Of a stretch of 64,000 nucleotides of DNA, positions 27,262 to 35,990 are shown piece after piece. The translations under genes were made by a program, and so were the position numbers. The first letter of the stretch is position 1, and every line of letters starts with the position of its first letter. This DNA comes from Neorhizobium sp. NCHU2750. GTDB taxonomy: Bacteria > Pseudomonadota > Alphaproteobacteria > Rhizobiales > Rhizobiaceae. The notes below the pieces were generated by a model. The model was not told the origin of the DNA. It saw only the letters and a list, made by a program, of their open reading frames with translations, and did not search any database. Where the stretch lies: assembly GCF_003597675.1 (NCBI RefSeq), contig NZ_CP030828.1:62001-126000 (forward strand), read 5' to 3'.

Positions 27262-28283
27262 CCATGGCCGAGACGAACACCATCCACCTCCCCTATTCCG
27301 AGCTTGTGTCTTTGCTCGAGGCAATCTTTATCGCCCATGGCGTATCAACAAGCAACGCGAGGATCCTTGCGGAAAATTGCGCGGGTTGCGAACGCGACGG
27401 CTCGCTCAGCCATGGTATCTTCCGCATGGCGGGCTATGTGTCGTCGCTCGATAGTGGTTGGGTAGACGGTCAGGCCGTGCCGGAAGTCGAGGATGTCGGC
27501 CCTTCCTTTGTACGGGTGGATGCCAAGGGTGGCTTTACTCAACCTGCCTTCTTTGCCGGAAAGCCCTTGTTGATTGAAAAGGTCAAGCAGACCGGAGTAG
27601 CGGTCCTTGCCATCCGCCGTTCACATCATTTCAGCGCGCTTTGGCCAGATGTCGAGCCATTTGCCGAAGAGGGTTTCGTTGCGCTGAGTGCTGTCAACAG
27701 CATGGCCTGCGTTGTGCCATACGGCGGTACTAAGGCGGTGTTTGGTACCAACCCCGTGGCATTTGCTTCGCCCAGAGCCGGCAAGGCGCCTTTTGTGTTT
27801 GACCAGGCGTCGTCCGCGATTGCTCATGGGGACGTACAGATTGCCGCCCGCGAAGGCCATGAGCTTAAGCCCGGCATGGGGGTCGATAGGGACGGTGAAC
27901 CCACCACTGACCCTAAGGCTATTTTGGACGGTGGCGCCCTGCTGCCGTTCGGCGGACACAAGGGAAATTCGATCGCGCTGATGGTCGAGATACTGAGCGC
28001 GGCGTTGACCGGCGGCTACTTCTCGGGGGAATTCGACTGGAGCGGTCATAAGGGTGCACAGACCCCGTTTACCGGACAGTTCTTTGTGGTCATCGATCCT
28101 GAGCGGGGCGGCAATGATGCCTTCGCGGAGCGTGTTGCCGGGATATGCGAACTCGTGTTGGAGGCCGGACAGGATCGCCTGCCGGGAGACCGACGTCATT
28201 TGACCCGGGCACGTGCAACGACCGATGGCATCCCGCTTTCCGTTGAGAACTATGAGAAGCTGAGGTCGCTATCTGGCGCCTGA
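27258..28283 (+). CDS. Ldh2-family reductase, Delta1-piperideine/pyrroline-2-carboxylate reductase-like
   Basis: NAD(P)H-dependent oxidoreductase of 341 residues of the malate/L-lactate dehydrogenase-2 fold (an ATG at 27264 is an alternative start). ERDGSLSHGIFRM, RRSHHFSALWPDVE, VFGTNPVAFASPRAG and LPFGGHKGNSIALMVE match DpkA of Pseudomonas from memory better than lactate or malate enzymes. DpkA reduces cyclic imino acids from D-lysine or D-proline metabolism, or from hydroxyproline. Together with the upstream acylase-like gene this suggests catabolism of an acylated or D-amino acid. Confidence 0.82.
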   Translation: MTMAETNTIHLPYSELVSLLEAIFIAHGVSTSNARILAENCAGCERDGSLSHGIFRMAGYVSSLDSGWVDGQAVPEVEDVGPSFVRVDAKGGFTQPAFFAGKPLLIEKVKQTGVAVLAIRRSHHFSALWPDVEPFAEEGFVALSAVNSMACVVPYGGTKAVFGTNPVAFASPRAGKAPFVFDQASSAIAHGDVQIAAREGHELKPGMGVDRDGEPTTDPKAILDGGALLPFGGHKGNSIALMVEILSAALTGGYFSGEFDWSGHKGAQTPFTGQFFVVIDPERGGNDAFAERVAGICELVLEAGQDRLPGDRRHLTRARATTDGIPLSVENYEKLRSLSGA

Positions 28284-28365
28284 TCTGTGAGTGCATGCGG
28301 CGCGCCGGTACCGATGCACTGTTGGATAATGCCCGAGATGCTGCTGTGGTGCAAGAAAACAGTCC

Positions 28366-28392
28366 GATGGGTTAATAATCAATTAACTCATC
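28366..28392. repeat. Imperfect inverted repeat, 11-bp arms with 5-bp spacer
   Basis: GATGGGTTAAT (28366-28376) and ATTAACTCATC (28382-28392), one mismatch, around AATCA. The geometry resembles a tyrosine-recombinase core site, or an operator/terminator at the end of the small minus-strand ORF. It lies 83 bp after the last intact gene before the decayed region. Confidence 0.4.
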
Positions 28393-28554
28393 GGGGCGAA
28401 GTGAATCAATGGCTTGGCGGATTTCTGCGCCGTCGCCCGATCGTGCGGCGCGCGAAGCGCGGCAGCTCAGCGGTCTGTATTGATCTTGTCCGTCTTTGGG
28501 TTTGGCGATGGCTATCTTCTTGACCTCATGGGATTGCTCGACGCTCGATGACAT
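28372..28554 (-). CDS. Small hypothetical ORF
   Basis: Possible 60-residue hydrophilic protein starting MSSSVEQSHEVKKIAIAKP and ending RPDELIDY. A weak GAGA lies upstream of the ATG. Not recognised. Its stop lies inside the inverted repeat at 28366-28392. It could be chance. Confidence 0.25.
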   Translation of the reverse strand: MSSSVEQSHEVKKIAIAKPKDGQDQYRPLSCRASRAARSGDGAEIRQAIDSLRPDELIDY

Positions 28555-28707
28555 GGATCTCTATCGTTTTCGCCAGTTGGGGATCACGCTTTCCTGCGAC
28601 GATACGCTGGCTGGCCATCATGAAGCATGACGGTGATGAGGGCTGTGACCAGTGGGCCTTTTTTATCGGATCCCAAGTCAATTGGCGTCGACAGTGCGGT
28701 GGAGGGC

Positions 28708-28810
28708 TACAGCATGTCTCCCGAAAATGGTCACCGGTTTCGGGATAAAGACATGTGCAAAAATAGACAGCTAAAGCGCGGTACGCGAATCTGAAAGATC
28801 GCGACCTGCT
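28708..28810. repeat. Rhizobial intergenic palindromic element, copy 2
   Basis: Shares CTACAGCAT and CCCGAAAAT with the element at 12481, followed by a hairpin formed by CCCGAAAATGG and CCGGTTTCGGG (28720-28743) and the AAAGACATG stretch usual in this family. It lies in non-coding DNA. Confidence 0.55.
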
Positions 28811-28880
28811 AGGCTTCAGCAGCCATGGGTCCTCTTGTTTTCTGTTGATCAGATTCGGGGAGGCGGGGCCGTCGGTTCTG

Positions 28881-29120
28881 TCATGGGGCGGTACGCCGCC
28901 CTGCCCTACTTAGCTCCCGCTTACCGTGCGCCGAGGAGCAGGGTGAGCAGTTATGTATGTGGCGCCGGGTGGTGAAGCCCGACTTGTTGATGGCGTTTAC
29001 GATAGTCGTTGCGACCCGAAATGCCTCAGCGCGAAGGTCGTCGATCGGCGACGAATTCCAGCTGTTGACAGCTGTCAACAGGTCGTCGTCCGCGATTCGC
29101 GACTGTGCTTGTGTATCCAT
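28881..29120 (-). CDS. Hypothetical ORF containing a parS-like palindrome
   Basis: Possible 79-residue protein (MDTQAQSRIADDDLLTAVNS at the start). Residues 1-55 look protein-like, with a helical RAEAFRVATTIVNAINKS segment; the rest is low quality. A start further upstream in another frame (ATG near 29154, MTENAPTILG) would join it by a one-base shift, suggesting decay. Not recognised. The 16-bp palindrome at 29064 lies within it. Confidence 0.25.
   Translation of the reverse strand: MDTQAQSRIADDDLLTAVNSWNSSPIDDLRAEAFRVATTIVNAINKSGFTTRRHIHNCSPCSSAHGKRELSRAGRRTAP
29064..29079. promoter_or_regulatory. parS-like palindrome, copy 1
   Basis: Perfect palindrome GTTGACAGCTGTCAAC, extending to 20 bp with flanking CT/AG. 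It fits the consensus I recall for repABC plasmid centromeres, GTTNNCNGCNGNNAAC, at every fixed position. The alternative is an operator for an unidentified regulator. Confidence 0.45.
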
Positions 29121-29733
29121 GTCGGCCCCAATATCGTGGGAGCATTCTCTGTCATTTGGTCCTCTTCCGGCCGTTCCTGCTGTGCTTGTCGCGCGGGCTT
29201 TCGGAGAGCCTCGTCGCCCCTCTGCCGCAGATCGGCTGTTGTGCAGCCTTTGAGTGCAGAGTAGCGCTTAGCCCGTATTCCGAAAGCTGACGGATTGATA
29301 TCGACGCAGGCGGCCTATCTGGCATCCGTCAACGGGGCCTGGCTTGCCCGCGATATGTCATTGTCGTGGAGTGCGTTGGCTCGGTTGTATTTGTGCTGCT
29401 CATTTTACTGGGCGGTTACACCGGTAGTCGCTGGGCCCACTGCCGCCGCATAGGTTGGGATATGTATCGGGATGCTGGGGAGGGTGGTGATGAAGCGTGT
29501 TTGGGGTTCGCGAGGGTCTCTAGAATGGCGCCTGGCAGCAGATGCAGAGTTTGATCTTGGAATGGTGGGGGGGGATTTGACGAGAGTCGGCTGCGGTGGG
29601 GGATGCTGGGCACGGCCTCGGGAGTTGCTGTGATGGGGCGGAATTCTCAGGGTCGCGAGGCGAGGGTGAAGCTGCTCACATCTATATATGTCTCGGTTCT
29701 CATTTGGGGGGGGCTGCGCTCGCTCCACAGATC

Positions 29734-30126
29734 TCATTCGAAGGACAGGCGCAGCCATCTCAGCCCGTCCTCATAACATGTCGAGATGCCGGCTTTCGAT
29801 GCGGCCTCGATCAAGGATCGTGCTCCAGCGGTTGCTTAGGTGCTTGGCGTTGGCAGGGCCGATATGATGTGAAGGGCCTGGCTGGTCGGCAATGTCGCTT
29901 GATATTCTGGGAGGACAAATATTGAGTCGTCTGAAATGGGCGCGGCGACTTCAGCTCGTCGATCGATACCAGGGGGCGGAGTGCTCACATCTGTCGGCCA
30001 AATCTGTTGACAGCTGTCAACGGCCAGATCCTGTGCTTGTCTTATGAGAAGAAATGCTATCAAACTAGACGCGCTTTTACAGTCGAGCATACTCGGCATG
30101 ACGTAGCCGGCTGCCGCTACAAGCAA
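29734..30126 (-). pseudogene. Decayed ORF with an in-frame stop
   Basis: The frame beginning MLVAAAGYVMPSML at 30126 runs to a TAA at 29836 and then stays open in the same frame for 33 more residues (LIEAASKAGISTCYEDGL, then RWLRLSFE) to a TGA at 29734. The segment after the stop and the one before it (DDSIFVLPEYQATL) both look coding, so one nonsense mutation in a former gene is the simplest reading. Family not recognised. The second parS-like palindrome lies inside. Confidence 0.3.
30007..30022. promoter_or_regulatory. parS-like palindrome, copy 2
   Basis: The same 16 bases as at 29064-29079, 943 bp away. The flanks differ beyond two bases on the left, so this is a repeated site rather than part of a longer duplication. 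Confidence 0.45.
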
Positions 30127-30676
30127 GGTATACGATTTCCGTTATGGTTAATACTGCAGTAGCGAAACTAAACCGTGGATTTGGTTTCGTTGCTTTTTGC
30201 GTTTGTTTTTATATCAAACGGTTAGCGCCGCGCACGAAAATGGATACGTGAGCAAGTCGGGGCTAATTGGGGCAAAATCAGCGGTATTGCCGAACGTGAA
30301 GGCGATGTCCCCGCCTCATGCGGGCCAGAACTTCAGTCTTTAAAGCGAATTGGTTTTATCTGGTCGACAGGGGAGGGGAGAGGTCAGGCCCAGACTGGAT
30401 CAAACTTGCCAGCGGCGGATGACGTCTTGGACGGCGATCCCCATCTGATCAGCAAGTTTATGCCGGAGTGATAGACCCAGCTTTCGCCACTTCTTTATCA
30501 GACCGGCAGCGAACCGAGGGCGGTTCCCAGAGAGGGAACGCAGGGACGAATGATCTAACAAGGTTACCGGGTGAGCCAGAAGTTCGCTTCGAGCCAATGC
30601 AACGTTCGACCTTGTGAAACCCGATACCGCACGATCGCTGCGTGCAGCCATCAGTGCGGGTAGATCCGCGAAACCC

Positions 30677-31150
30677 TCAAGGGACAAAACCGCCAAGCTC
30701 CGTAAATTCCAGATCCTGACCCCAGCGGAGAATTCGCGCAATAAGGGCAGCGGCAGTTATAAGGTCTTTGTCGGCAACGATCATGCCGGTGAGCTGCAAT
30801 CCGACCGGCAGGCCGTTATACTGGCGGTAAGCGATGGATATGCTTGGCGCGACCGTGAGATTGGCGTGCGAGAGTGCGATGATCTCCTCGTCGCCATCGG
30901 CCGAAGCGCCGGATCGCTTGGCGGGGGCGACGAATGGAATGGTCGGGGCGATAGGTGCATTCACCCCACCCATATGTCCGGCCAATTGCGTCTTCAAGAC
31001 GGCCTGATAGCGTGTTGCCTCAATATAGGTGATCGCCGGGATCTGCATTCCTGCCGAGGCAGGTCGCGGGTGCCGGGCGCGTAATCAGTCGGATTTTCCG
31101 ATATCGTCGCTTTATGGATGGTCGCGGCCTCCGCCATCGGGATATTCAGG
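30677..31150 (-). pseudogene. Amidase-signature enzyme, C-terminal remnant
   Basis: Two frames together resemble the last third of an amidase. Upstream, EAATIHKATISENPTDYAPG (near 31131-31070) matches the region before the C-terminal helix. After a frameshift near 31060, SAGMQIPAITYIEATRYQ continues into VNAPIAPTIPFVAPA and GLPVGLQLTGM, the latter a family hallmark near the C-terminus. The Ser-Ser-Lys catalytic part is missing, so the remnant is truncated and frameshifted and cannot be functional. Confidence 0.6.
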
Positions 31151-31407
31151 AGATGCCGTGCCATGCATCGGATGAGGGCCGCTGGGTAACGGGACAAGTT
31201 ATCGAAGCAAGCGGTGGGTACAGACTGTAAGAACAGCCGATCTTGAAGTGATCTGGCGCCGGCACCGAATGGCAAGCGCCAGATCAGGTTGTGTCCTGGC
31301 CGAATCTGACGCCGACCGGTCAAGGCTATGATCATTCCAATCTCGACGACGGACGCCCCGATAACATGCAAAGTGGTCCGGTCAGAAGAAAGGCCCGGCA
31401 GACCAGT

Positions 31408-31611
31408 TTAGAGAATGGTGACGTTCTCAGCTTTCGACTTTCCAGTCTTTCGATCCTGGCCGACATCGTAGCTGACCTTCTGGCCATCCGTTAGGGAGGC
31501 GCCGAAGCCGACAGCCGAGATATGGACGAACACGTCCGGGCCGCCATTGTCCGGCGTGATAAATCCGAAACCTTTGTCCTGCGCGAAAAATTTGACCGTA
31601 CCAGTTGCCAT
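31408..31611 (-). CDS. cspA: Cold-shock domain protein CspA family
   Basis: Intact 67-residue single-domain OB-fold nucleic-acid chaperone: [19 protein letters not shown] with RNP1 KGFGFI, RNP2 VFVHIS, and a [18 protein letters not shown] tail. The start at 31611 is set by homology; the frame is open upstream but only as leader. The family binds single-stranded RNA/DNA. It is the only clearly intact gene between 28.3 and 36 kb, surrounded by remnants. Its divergence from usual rhizobial copies (FAQDKG) and its location suggest an accessory paralogue. Confidence 0.88.
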   Translation of the reverse strand: MATGTVKFFAQDKGFGFITPDNGGPDVFVHISAVGFGASLTDGQKVSYDVGQDRKTGKSKAENVTIL

Positions 31612-31769
31612 AGTGTCCTCATTGGTTGGCTGAGAGCGTATCGAATTAGGGATCAATGCGGCAAACATCAAGGCCTGGCTACGGCGTTGGCGTGCTGCAT
31701 TGGCATTGATCTCACTCATACGCATCCTGCACTGAATGCACCAGAGGTCGCGCTCTCTGATGGCTCTTA

Positions 31770-31995
31770 TTGGGCAGAACCGACATCACCATCGTATTCA
31801 CCGACGCCGATAAGCCTGAGTCGATGAATGGCCCAAAGTTGGCCACCGCAATTCTCGATCGCTGGCCATCGATCGAGATTTTCATCACGTCTGGACATTT
31901 CCGGCTAGATGATAGCGCAATTCCGACCGACCAGCGTTCTTCCCAAGGCCGTATGACCATCAGGAAGTGGTGGCCACGCTCCGCTTGATGGCAGG
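31770..31995 (+). pseudogene. CheY-like receiver domain remnant
   Basis: [20 protein letters not shown] and DRWPSIEIFITSGHF match the phospho-acceptor and switch regions of small rhizobial receiver proteins (usual FTDVDMPGSMDG, VTSGH). The pattern then shifts frame near 31945: FFPRPYDHQEVVATLRLMAG continues in another frame, matching the KPY motif and last helix. The N-terminal acidic pair is absent. The gene is truncated and frameshifted. Confidence 0.6.
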
Positions 31996-32000
31996 CGTTT

Positions 32001-32574
32001 GCGGAGAGCAATGGGTTCTCGGTGGCATTTCGTGCAACGCGCGAGCCTCAACGCGTTCATTCGCATAGGCCGCCGATTCAGAGGGGCGTGAATTCGATAC
32101 CATTTAGAGATCTGCTATCGCGCGGGGGCAGTCTGCTCTCGCCACTAGACGGATCGTCTGCGGCGGTTGACCCTACTGGCGCAAGAAGGCTTCGCGCATG
32201 CGGCGGAGATCGACAAAGCCAGTCTCACGCGCAACGCGATCCATCAGGTGGCGGGGTCGATCAGCGTATGAAGCTTGCTTGATGGGCCTTCGTGCGCTGG
32301 CAGCTCCGTTAAGGCGACGCCGCCGGGCAAAGACCTAATCTGCTGGTGCATGCCCCAGCAATGCCATGCGGAAATCCTCTTTGTTTATGACTTAGCGGTT
32401 GAAGGATGCCTGACTGCAATCTCCCCCGGCATTTAGCGCAAGCCCGTCCCAGTCAGCCCTCAGCAAAAGCGAAGTCCGGTGTCATGGTTGCGCGAAGCTA
32501 GTCGCTACCCGGCAAACGCCGAGCGTCTGTTGGCACAAAATTTGCATTTTCCGAGGACGATCAAGGGGATTGCA
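32001..32574. other. Intergenic stretch between receiver remnant and LysR fragment
   Basis: No gene recognised. One short plus-strand stretch near 32163-32270 reads RRLTLLAQEGFAHAAEIDKA and could be a further protein remnant, but no family is apparent. Confidence 0.3.
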
Positions 32575-32996
32575 GTGGAACTCAAGCAGATTCGTTATTT
32601 TGTCAGCGTTGCAAAACACAAAAGCTTCAGCAAGGCAGCAACGGAGCTTTTGATTGCACAGCCTGCGATCAGCCGACAGGTGCAACTCCTCGAGGAAGAA
32701 CTCGGGACCAAAATACTGTTTCGGACAACGCGAGGGGTAGAGCTCACATCGACGGGGGAGGAAGTCTATCGCAAAGGTCTTGCAATCCTTGAAAGTGCCG
32801 ACGAATTGGCGCGTTCGGTTAAATCTCAGGCGGAGCGGCCGCAAGGCAAGGTTTCCATTGGAATCCCGCCATCATGTACGGAGCTATTCGCGCCGTTGAT
32901 CGTGGAACATTGCCAAGATTGGTTACCAGGCGTTGAGCTTCGGATCATCGAAGGAATGACGGTCTTTCTTGAGGGCTTTCTCGCGGCGGGGCAAGC
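32575..32996 (+). pseudogene. LysR-family regulator, truncated after the DNA-binding domain
   Basis: Begins at GTG 32575 with GGGG seven bases before. The helix-turn-helix domain is complete (VELKQIRYFVSVAKHKSFSK, then AQPAISRQVQLLEEELGTKI, then LFRTTRGVELTSTGEEV), followed by the start of the effector domain (GKVSIGIPPSCTELFAPLIV and VELRIIEGMTVFLEGFLAAG). The homology ends near residue 140, where normal members continue for about 160 residues, because foreign sequence is joined there. A truncated DNA-binding protein could still be made, ending at the TGA at 33012. Confidence 0.7.
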
Positions 32997-33257
32997 CAAG
33001 GCGGTTCGGTGACCACCAAAACAGGTGTTACCTTTATTAGAGCGACGCTAGATCAATACCTGCGCGCGATCAATGCCCGCACTGGCAAGGAGCTATGGCG
33101 TGGGCGCGTTCCAGCGGGTGGTCAGGCGGGTCCGATGTCGTATCGCTCCTCAGCGACTGGAAAGCAGTATTTGGTTATCGCTGCAGGCGGCCACGCTGGT
33201 CTGATCACACGGTGCGGCGATACTCTTGTCGCCTATGCCCTTCCTGATCAGAAATAG
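32985..33257 (+). pseudogene. PQQ-dependent glucose dehydrogenase, C-terminal fragment
   Basis: The plus-strand frame from about 32985 reads QGGSVTTKTGVTFIRATLDQ, YLRAINARTGKELWRGRVPA, SATGKQYLVIAAGGHAGL and VAYALPDQK, the last propeller blade of membrane quinoprotein glucose dehydrogenases (Gcd). Only about 85 residues of some 780 remain, fused directly behind the LysR fragment. A hairpin follows. GTG 33009 is a possible but probably meaningless start. Confidence 0.7.
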
Positions 33258-33270
33258 ATCATGGCAAAGG

Positions 33271-33297
33271 GCGGCCCGTTCTGTCGAGGCCGCCCAA
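33271..33297 (+). terminator. Hairpin after the dehydrogenase fragment
   Basis: GGGCGGCC (33271-33278) / GGCCGCCC (33290-33297), preceded by CAAA and followed by CAATTAG. It is probably the former terminator of the dehydrogenase gene. Confidence 0.5.
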
Positions 33298-33421
33298 TTA
33301 GACCCTAGATGGGTTATGCCACCTTCGCCGAGGCTTCGATAAAGCATAGTCTTTTCAGAAGCCTTTCGAAGAAAATGCGTTGGACGATCGTTCCGATCCC
33401 ATCAAGAGTGAAACGACGATG

Positions 33422-33452
33422 TCGGCTCGGACGTAGGCAACGTCCAAGCCGA
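33422..33452 (-). terminator. Hairpin downstream of the recombinase pseudogene
   Basis: TCGGCTCGGACGT (33422-33434) / ACGTCCAAGCCGA (33440-33452), one mismatch, 5-base loop. It lies 16 bp after the original stop of the recombinase frame, in the position of its terminator. Confidence 0.45.
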
Positions 33453-33467
33453 GCATCCCATCCGAGC

Positions 33468-35818
33468 CTACGCAGCCTCCCAAACCTGATTGAGAACTTT
33501 GGCAGCCAGAGCTGCCTTGTCCTGTGGCAAGAAGCGGCTATAGTGTTGCTGAACGACATCGGGCGTATCCTGAATGGCGTAGCTCGCCTGCTCGTAGGAT
33601 CCGGTCTGCTTCAGAATATGTGTCGCAGGTTATGGGGTCCGTGCGGTAGCAAGCCCTTGATTGCACCTCGCCCTGTGTAGGGATTGTAGATGCCGTAACG
33701 TTGGATCGCAGTCCGCCAAGCCTCGTAGAACGTGGTCGAGTTGTAGGCAGCATCGATGCTGGTTGTCTTCACCGTCTTGACGAAGAATGTTCCAGGGTCT
33801 CTGGCACCGCCAAGCAGAACGCCGCGATGGCGGTCGATGTACGCATCGAGGTATTTGTAGAGATCGAGCAGGTCTGGCAGGATCAGCCGGAACGGCTTTT
33901 GACCGAAGAAGGATGAGCCGGAGTTCTTGAATGCGACCGACGGGATAAGGACCTCCCACCCCTGATCGCGATCACTCCAGCGCAACTCCCCGCATTTCAT
34001 GTCCTCCAGTCGGCGTTCTGATGTCGGATAATGTCCTCGCGGGCAGACACGCAGTTGGCGAAGGTCCTTTTGCCGCAGCCCGAGGTGCAGGCCAAGCCTG
34101 AGCAGCAGGAATGATCTTACGGCCTCGGCCGCTGGCCGTGGATATCTGTTCTCATCCGGCATACGTGCAAGGATCTCGTCTGTGATCTTGCGATATTCCG
34201 CCAACGGGCTCTCGGCTTCGAGAACACACATGATCGGCTCGAACGGGTCGCGATGAACACGCATGACGCGTTGGATTTCCTTGGATCTGTTCGCGGCATG
34301 TCGGTGGAAAGCGTCGCAGGCCCCATGCCAATCGCGAGCTGCGAAGTCGATTTCTTCCTGTTCAATCAAGCCTGAGATCGGCCTGATGTTCTTAAGCAGT
34401 TCCGGATGCTGCCGGATCCAACCAACGTCGGCGCGAGAAAGGGCTTGGGCAACCATCAGCATGTCCTCTTCCCATTTGGTATAGAAGCCACGGCGCTGTT
34501 CCCGCCACTGCAGATACCAGTCCCAAACGCCAGGGAAGATGAGAAGGCCAAAACTCAAATGACTGAGCGGAACGCCAAAACCCTTTACTGCACCGTTAGG
34601 TGAAGCGGCCAGCGCCCCAAACATGAGGCCGAGGTGCTCAATCTTCTGAGAGGCCGTCTCCTCACCCCAAACGCCGTTCCGCTGAAATCCAATTGCCGTC
34701 AACGTCGAGGTTTTGAAGCGGATGAGATCTGCAATTTCCATGGCAAGCTGCGGCGGCGCGTCGACGACGCCGGAGAGCAGGTCAGGATCATCGAACTCGG
34801 CCGCTTGATTCTGATTGGCGACGGCCACGGATGCCAAGGATCTGGCCGACAAAGCGCTTCCGCCATAAGTGACGCCGGGAAAGCGAATCGCATATCGTTG
34901 TTTGCTGGCCGCCGCCTGATAGCGACGATACTCCGTTGATCCGGAAATGATCACCCGGCGCACCCAATCGAGGATCTCTTCGCGTTTGGTGAAAGGCAGA
35001 CTGCTGAAGTCATCCGGAAGGTGCAATGCAATCCTGCGCCGCTCAGCCGGGCTGATATCACCGAGATCGTGACCGTAAAGCGAACGTGCTTGATGAGGCA
35101 GCTTCTCTTTGAAATATCCCTCTGGCAAACGATAGCGCCGCTCGATCCTGCGAAGGATATCGAAACTGGCAACAGATCGGGGCACACGCTCGCCCTGGAT
35201 CCAGGAAAGCAGCGTCTTGTTGTCGAAGGTCTCGTTGAGACGGACAACGGCGCGATAGAGCTGCCAATATGTGTCGCCGAACCGCCGCATATGATAGGCC
35301 AGTGCATCCTGAAAGCTTGCCGGATCTTCTGTGGCGTCGAATAGTGGTTCTGGGAACGGACTGATCGGCTTCGGTGCGGGCACAGGCTGTGTCGACGCAG
35401 TACGGACAAAGGAATCGTCGGCCACTGCGCGTTGCGGTTTTCTGGTCGAGGATGTGGAGACAACCTTTTTGGCGAGCACAGTTTTGCGCGGGCTAGCTGC
35501 CGGCTTTGGTGGCCGTCGTCCTTCGGCTGCCGGTGGAGGGGCGAGCCACCGGATGATTGCATCGAGGCCTGGCCGGAGCTGCTTTTTCAGTTCTAGCGTC
35601 AACTCGGCTTCGATCCCGCAGGCCTGGCCGATTGCCGTCCAGTCGATATGGCCATTCAGGAGCGGGGGCGATTTCCGGTAGATAATCAAACTGACAAGGT
35701 AAGGTCGGATACTGTCAACTACACGCCCGGACGCGATGGGAGCGATGCGTAGCTCGCAGAAGTCGGATATCTTTTGCTGAAAATGCCGTGATGAAATGTC
35801 GTTTTTGGTCATGCTCAT
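33468..35818 (-). pseudogene. Large tyrosine recombinase, frameshifted before the catalytic tyrosine
   Basis: An uninterrupted 735-residue frame (35818-33611) carries a long N-terminal region of unknown role (Pro/Ala-rich linker near 90-160) and a C-terminal phage-integrase-type catalytic domain: box I Arg582 in GLRQKDLRQLR, and box II HNLRH at residues 729-733. It stops two residues later. In the next frame the expected tail continues without a gap in similarity: KQTGSYEQASYAIQDTP, then QQHYSRFLPQDKA containing the nucleophile Tyr, ending at TAG 33468. A small deletion removing the LATH-like residues after box II would explain this. As written the enzyme cannot cleave DNA. Confidence 0.75.
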
Positions 35819-35990
35819 TCCGTTTCTCTCGGCGCTAATGCCGAGGGCGAGCGGAAATATGAGGTGAGCTTTAACAAAATATGTTTAGGCTAGGTTGATA
35901 ACCTTTCGATCGCTGCTGCTTGGATCGACAGCTACAGATGCTGTGTTGAGCGATAGACGGACTTGCAATAACTCATTTATGGCAATAATC

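Larger units (their letters stand above)
28284..30676. other. Gene-poor, decayed stretch
   Basis: About 2.4 kb with no convincing intact gene on either strand. It is uneven in base composition, with G runs of eight to nine near 29568 and 29706. It contains an inverted repeat, an intergenic element, two identical 16-bp palindromes and short ORFs listed separately. It reads as the remains of an inserted or decaying segment. Confidence 0.6.

Noticed and set aside
29405..29758. 117-residue proline-rich minus-strand frame
   Set aside because: It is a by-product of G-rich plus-strand DNA with low-complexity translation and no start signals.
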